From: Gadus chalcogrammus
Lineage: Eukaryota; Chordata; Actinopteri; Gadiformes; Gadidae
NCBI RefSeq assembly: GCF_026213295.1
Contig: NC_079420.1
Span: 2,300,468 to 2,364,467 of the forward strand
DNA: 64,000 nucleotides
Reading direction: 5' to 3'
Shown here: piece after piece, positions 56,326-64,000 of the stretch
How positions within the stretch are numbered: position 1 is the first letter of the stretch
Layout: each line of letters starts with the position of its first letter
Made by a program: the position numbers and the translations under genes
The notes under the pieces: model-generated
Database searches by the model: none
What the model was told of the DNA's origin: nothing
Seen by the model: the letters and a program-made list of their open reading frames with translations, nothing else

Positions 56326-56634
56326 TGTGAATCTTTCTGTGTTCATCAACCTCCAACCTCAACACTATAATTTTAAGATGTTCATTATTCTGACAGCTGG
56401 GTCATTTTTCCCGGCTGGTTACCAGGCAACTACTTGCTTGTTTACCATTAACCGGAAGGTCTTTGTCCGAGCCTCAAGGCCAGGGTGATATTCTTTAATT
56501 AGTGACGCATTCTAGTGACTCATTCTAACAAATTAAGCTCATTATGTATTTAGCCGTATGGTCTTTATGGGACACATAACTTTCTAGATCTGGAAATCAA
56601 CAGGACCTGCTTTAATGATCACGCACAGACCCAA

Positions 56635-56824
<190 letters not shown>

Positions 56825-57560
56825 TCTAACTCTCTCTCTCTCTATTCTAACTACCGAGGCGTATACTGATGTCATGACGCTGGTCATAGCGTCTACGAGA
56901 CGGGGCTTAAAGGTCAGCACGATATATTTAAATCGCGTTTAGCCGGTAATTGGATGTGATGTAATGGCGCAGCTGCAGTTATAGCCACACCTGCAGCCGT
57001 CAACCCCCATACAACAGAGGCGGTATAAAGCGATGATATTCATTTCTAAATGTTTTTAATCAACGTTAATCTATTAATGGCACGGGGCTTATAATTATAA
57101 TCAGATGATCAACGTATAGGATAAACCGTGCTGGCATATGCCTATACCCCCTGGTGGCTGATGTTGCTGTTATATTGGTTGTCAATTCCCTCCCAAAGGA
57201 GGGAAGTGAGGAGCTGTGTGTGGGCGGGTAAGATCCGTCTGAAACGGCGAATCAATACTTTATTATGCCTCTAAGAGCTCCGCAACCTGTCCTGAGCACA
57301 CTAGCTGACCGGGGGTTAGTTGGTTTTCTGTTGTGTAAACTAAAAGTGGCTACCTGCACACTCGGAAATCGTGAACTTTGTGCACACTCGGTTCTGCATG
57401 TCTTGGGGCAGTCTTAGAGACGGCGCACACCGACGGGACATACGGAGTGGGACGGATACATGCAAAGTGGCAGCTGAGCTGAAGCCACATTTGCTGCACA
57501 TTTAAATCGTACCACCACGTACCACGTTTGGCACAATAACCGCTGACTTGAACGCACAGC

Positions 57561-62797
<5,237 letters not shown>

Positions 62798-63869
62798 GTG
62801 AGTACCCAGTCCCGAGCGTTCGTGTGCTTTTACGGTGTTGAGTTTAGGTTTAAAGGGCCGTACAGGTCTGGGTGATTAAACCACGGTCAGGTCTCTCCTA
62901 GCGTCAGTAAAAGCGGACGTGCTCGCTATCGGTTCAACTGTGGCGAGAGCGACGGTATATTCACCCACAGTGGTATTATCCTGTTAGTAAAAATGTTAGT
63001 TACTTGTGCTTAATTCCTATTGGGACACTTTATACTTCAACTGTATTGGTTCAAAAGCAAATCCCCTTCTCCAGCTCTGCTCGACTGAAGTTCAGAAAGG
63101 CCGTTCCTATGGTTGCGGAGTATTATTGACATAGTTTACAGATTGAGCATCATTGGATTAAATACTGTTTTGTAAATCCTATCTATTTTAAAGTGAACGA
63201 CTTTAATTCAACAGGAATTTAGGAGAATTTTTTTGTTTGTATTCAGAGATAGTATATAAAATGGGTTGAGGACCGCTTGCTGTTATTCAACAAAATGCAA
63301 CAGGATCGGTTTGATGATTGTGGGGCCTTTGTTGATTCTGATGTTTCGTGTTCAGCTCATGTAGGAGAAAATAAAACATCCCGATCTACAAATGATGTCC
63401 CTTAAAAAGTCTAGCTCACATTGAAGAGATATTTATAGTTTTAACAATACATGGGGATTAGCAGCAATTATTTCAACTGAACAAGCCTCCTGATTTGTTA
63501 TTCTCCTTTCAGAAAATTGCTGAGTGCCCGATTGTGCTCATGCAATAATTACTCTGTGGGTGTGCGCGTGTGTTTTTGTGTGTGTGTCTGTGTGTGTCTT
63601 TGTTTTTGCTTGTGTGTGTATGTGTGTGTGCGTGTGTCCCTCAATCCTTGTCTATATTCAATGCTTTTGAAGCAATGTGTTAAAGTGTGTGAATTAGCCC
63701 AGCAGCCCTCCCATACTTTGTAGCTCGCAGCAGAACCAACAGGTGCAGAAACAGCCATTGTTGGGTCTCTTGTTGCTAAGTGGGTGTCTATCTGCAAGCA
63801 CCGTTACTTGGTAACAGATAAATGCTCTAGAATTGGTCAAAGGACGTTTGAGTGAGAGGCAGAGAGAGA
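62798..63869 (+). other. Start of FAD gene intron 3
   Basis: No convincing exon. A CAG at 63511-63513 followed by an in-frame 11-codon stretch and a stop was considered as a terminal exon and not accepted. A GT microsatellite lies at about 63565-63640. Confidence 0.5.
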
Positions 63870-63969
63870 NNNNNNNNNNNNNNNNNNNNNNNNNNNNNNN
63901 NNNNNNNNNNNNNNNNNNNNNNNNNNNNNNNNNNNNNNNNNNNNNNNNNNNNNNNNNNNNNNNNNNNNN
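63870..63969. other. Assembly gap (100 N)
   Basis: Exactly 100 Ns, the usual placeholder for a gap of unknown size; the true distance to the last 31 bases is not known. Confidence 0.99.
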
Positions 63970-64000
63970 CGCCCGACCCTCAGTGAAAACACTAAATTGA

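Noticed and set aside
63514..63549. Terminal exon of the FAD gene (KIAECPIVLMQ then stop)
   Set aside because: It would end the protein before the third FAD motif and has no family support; probably chance.

Overview
The window is nuclear DNA of a bony fish. Every protein-coding gene recognised has a vertebrate-type exon/intron structure, two are fish egg-envelope (choriogenin/zona pellucida) genes, and the non-coding part is full of di- and tetranucleotide microsatellites, minisatellites and decayed transposons. The extreme microsatellite load suggests a gadiform (cod-like) genome, but that is inference only. A run of 100 Ns at 63870-63969 is a scaffold gap.

Layout, left to right. 1-2174: no gene recognised. 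2175-5333 (minus): a ZP3-type egg-coat gene. 6797-10180 (plus): a ZP1/ZPB-type (choriogenin H-like) gene with a Pro-Gln repeat, trefoil and ZP domain. These two are divergently transcribed, each has a TATA box about 70 bp upstream of its start codon, and the ZP1-like one also has a near-perfect oestrogen response element. 11209-15879 (plus): choline/ethanolamine kinase, best chkb. 17733-21223 (plus): a BTB-BACK-kelch protein. 23937-34863 (plus): cpt1b, 18 coding exons, complete. 36274-40267 (minus): sephs1, 9 coding exons, 392 residues. 43087-45864 (minus): bend7. 46920-53691 (plus): prpf18, head to head with bend7. 57561 to beyond 62797 (plus): the first exons of a membrane-anchored FAD-binding, MICAL-like protein that I cannot name; it runs off the window.

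chkb and cpt1b are neighbours in tetrapods too (human 22q13.33), and sephs1-bend7-prpf18 is the human 10p13 order, so two conserved blocks are joined here with cpt1b and sephs1 converging. I assembled exon coordinates by hand from reading frame, family knowledge and splice consensus; reading phase is consistent across every junction reported.

I found no obviously new multi-gene system. The points most worth checking are: a Ser codon at the Sec/Cys/Thr position of sephs1; introns whose splice donor is the first unit of a long GT microsatellite (sephs1, prpf18); a GC-AG intron in cpt1b; an intact-looking 922-bp PIF/Harbinger-like non-autonomous transposon in prpf18; a tandem array of ZNF143-like motifs in cpt1b; a 14-bp perfect hairpin in the probable sephs1 3' UTR; and the unnamed FAD protein.
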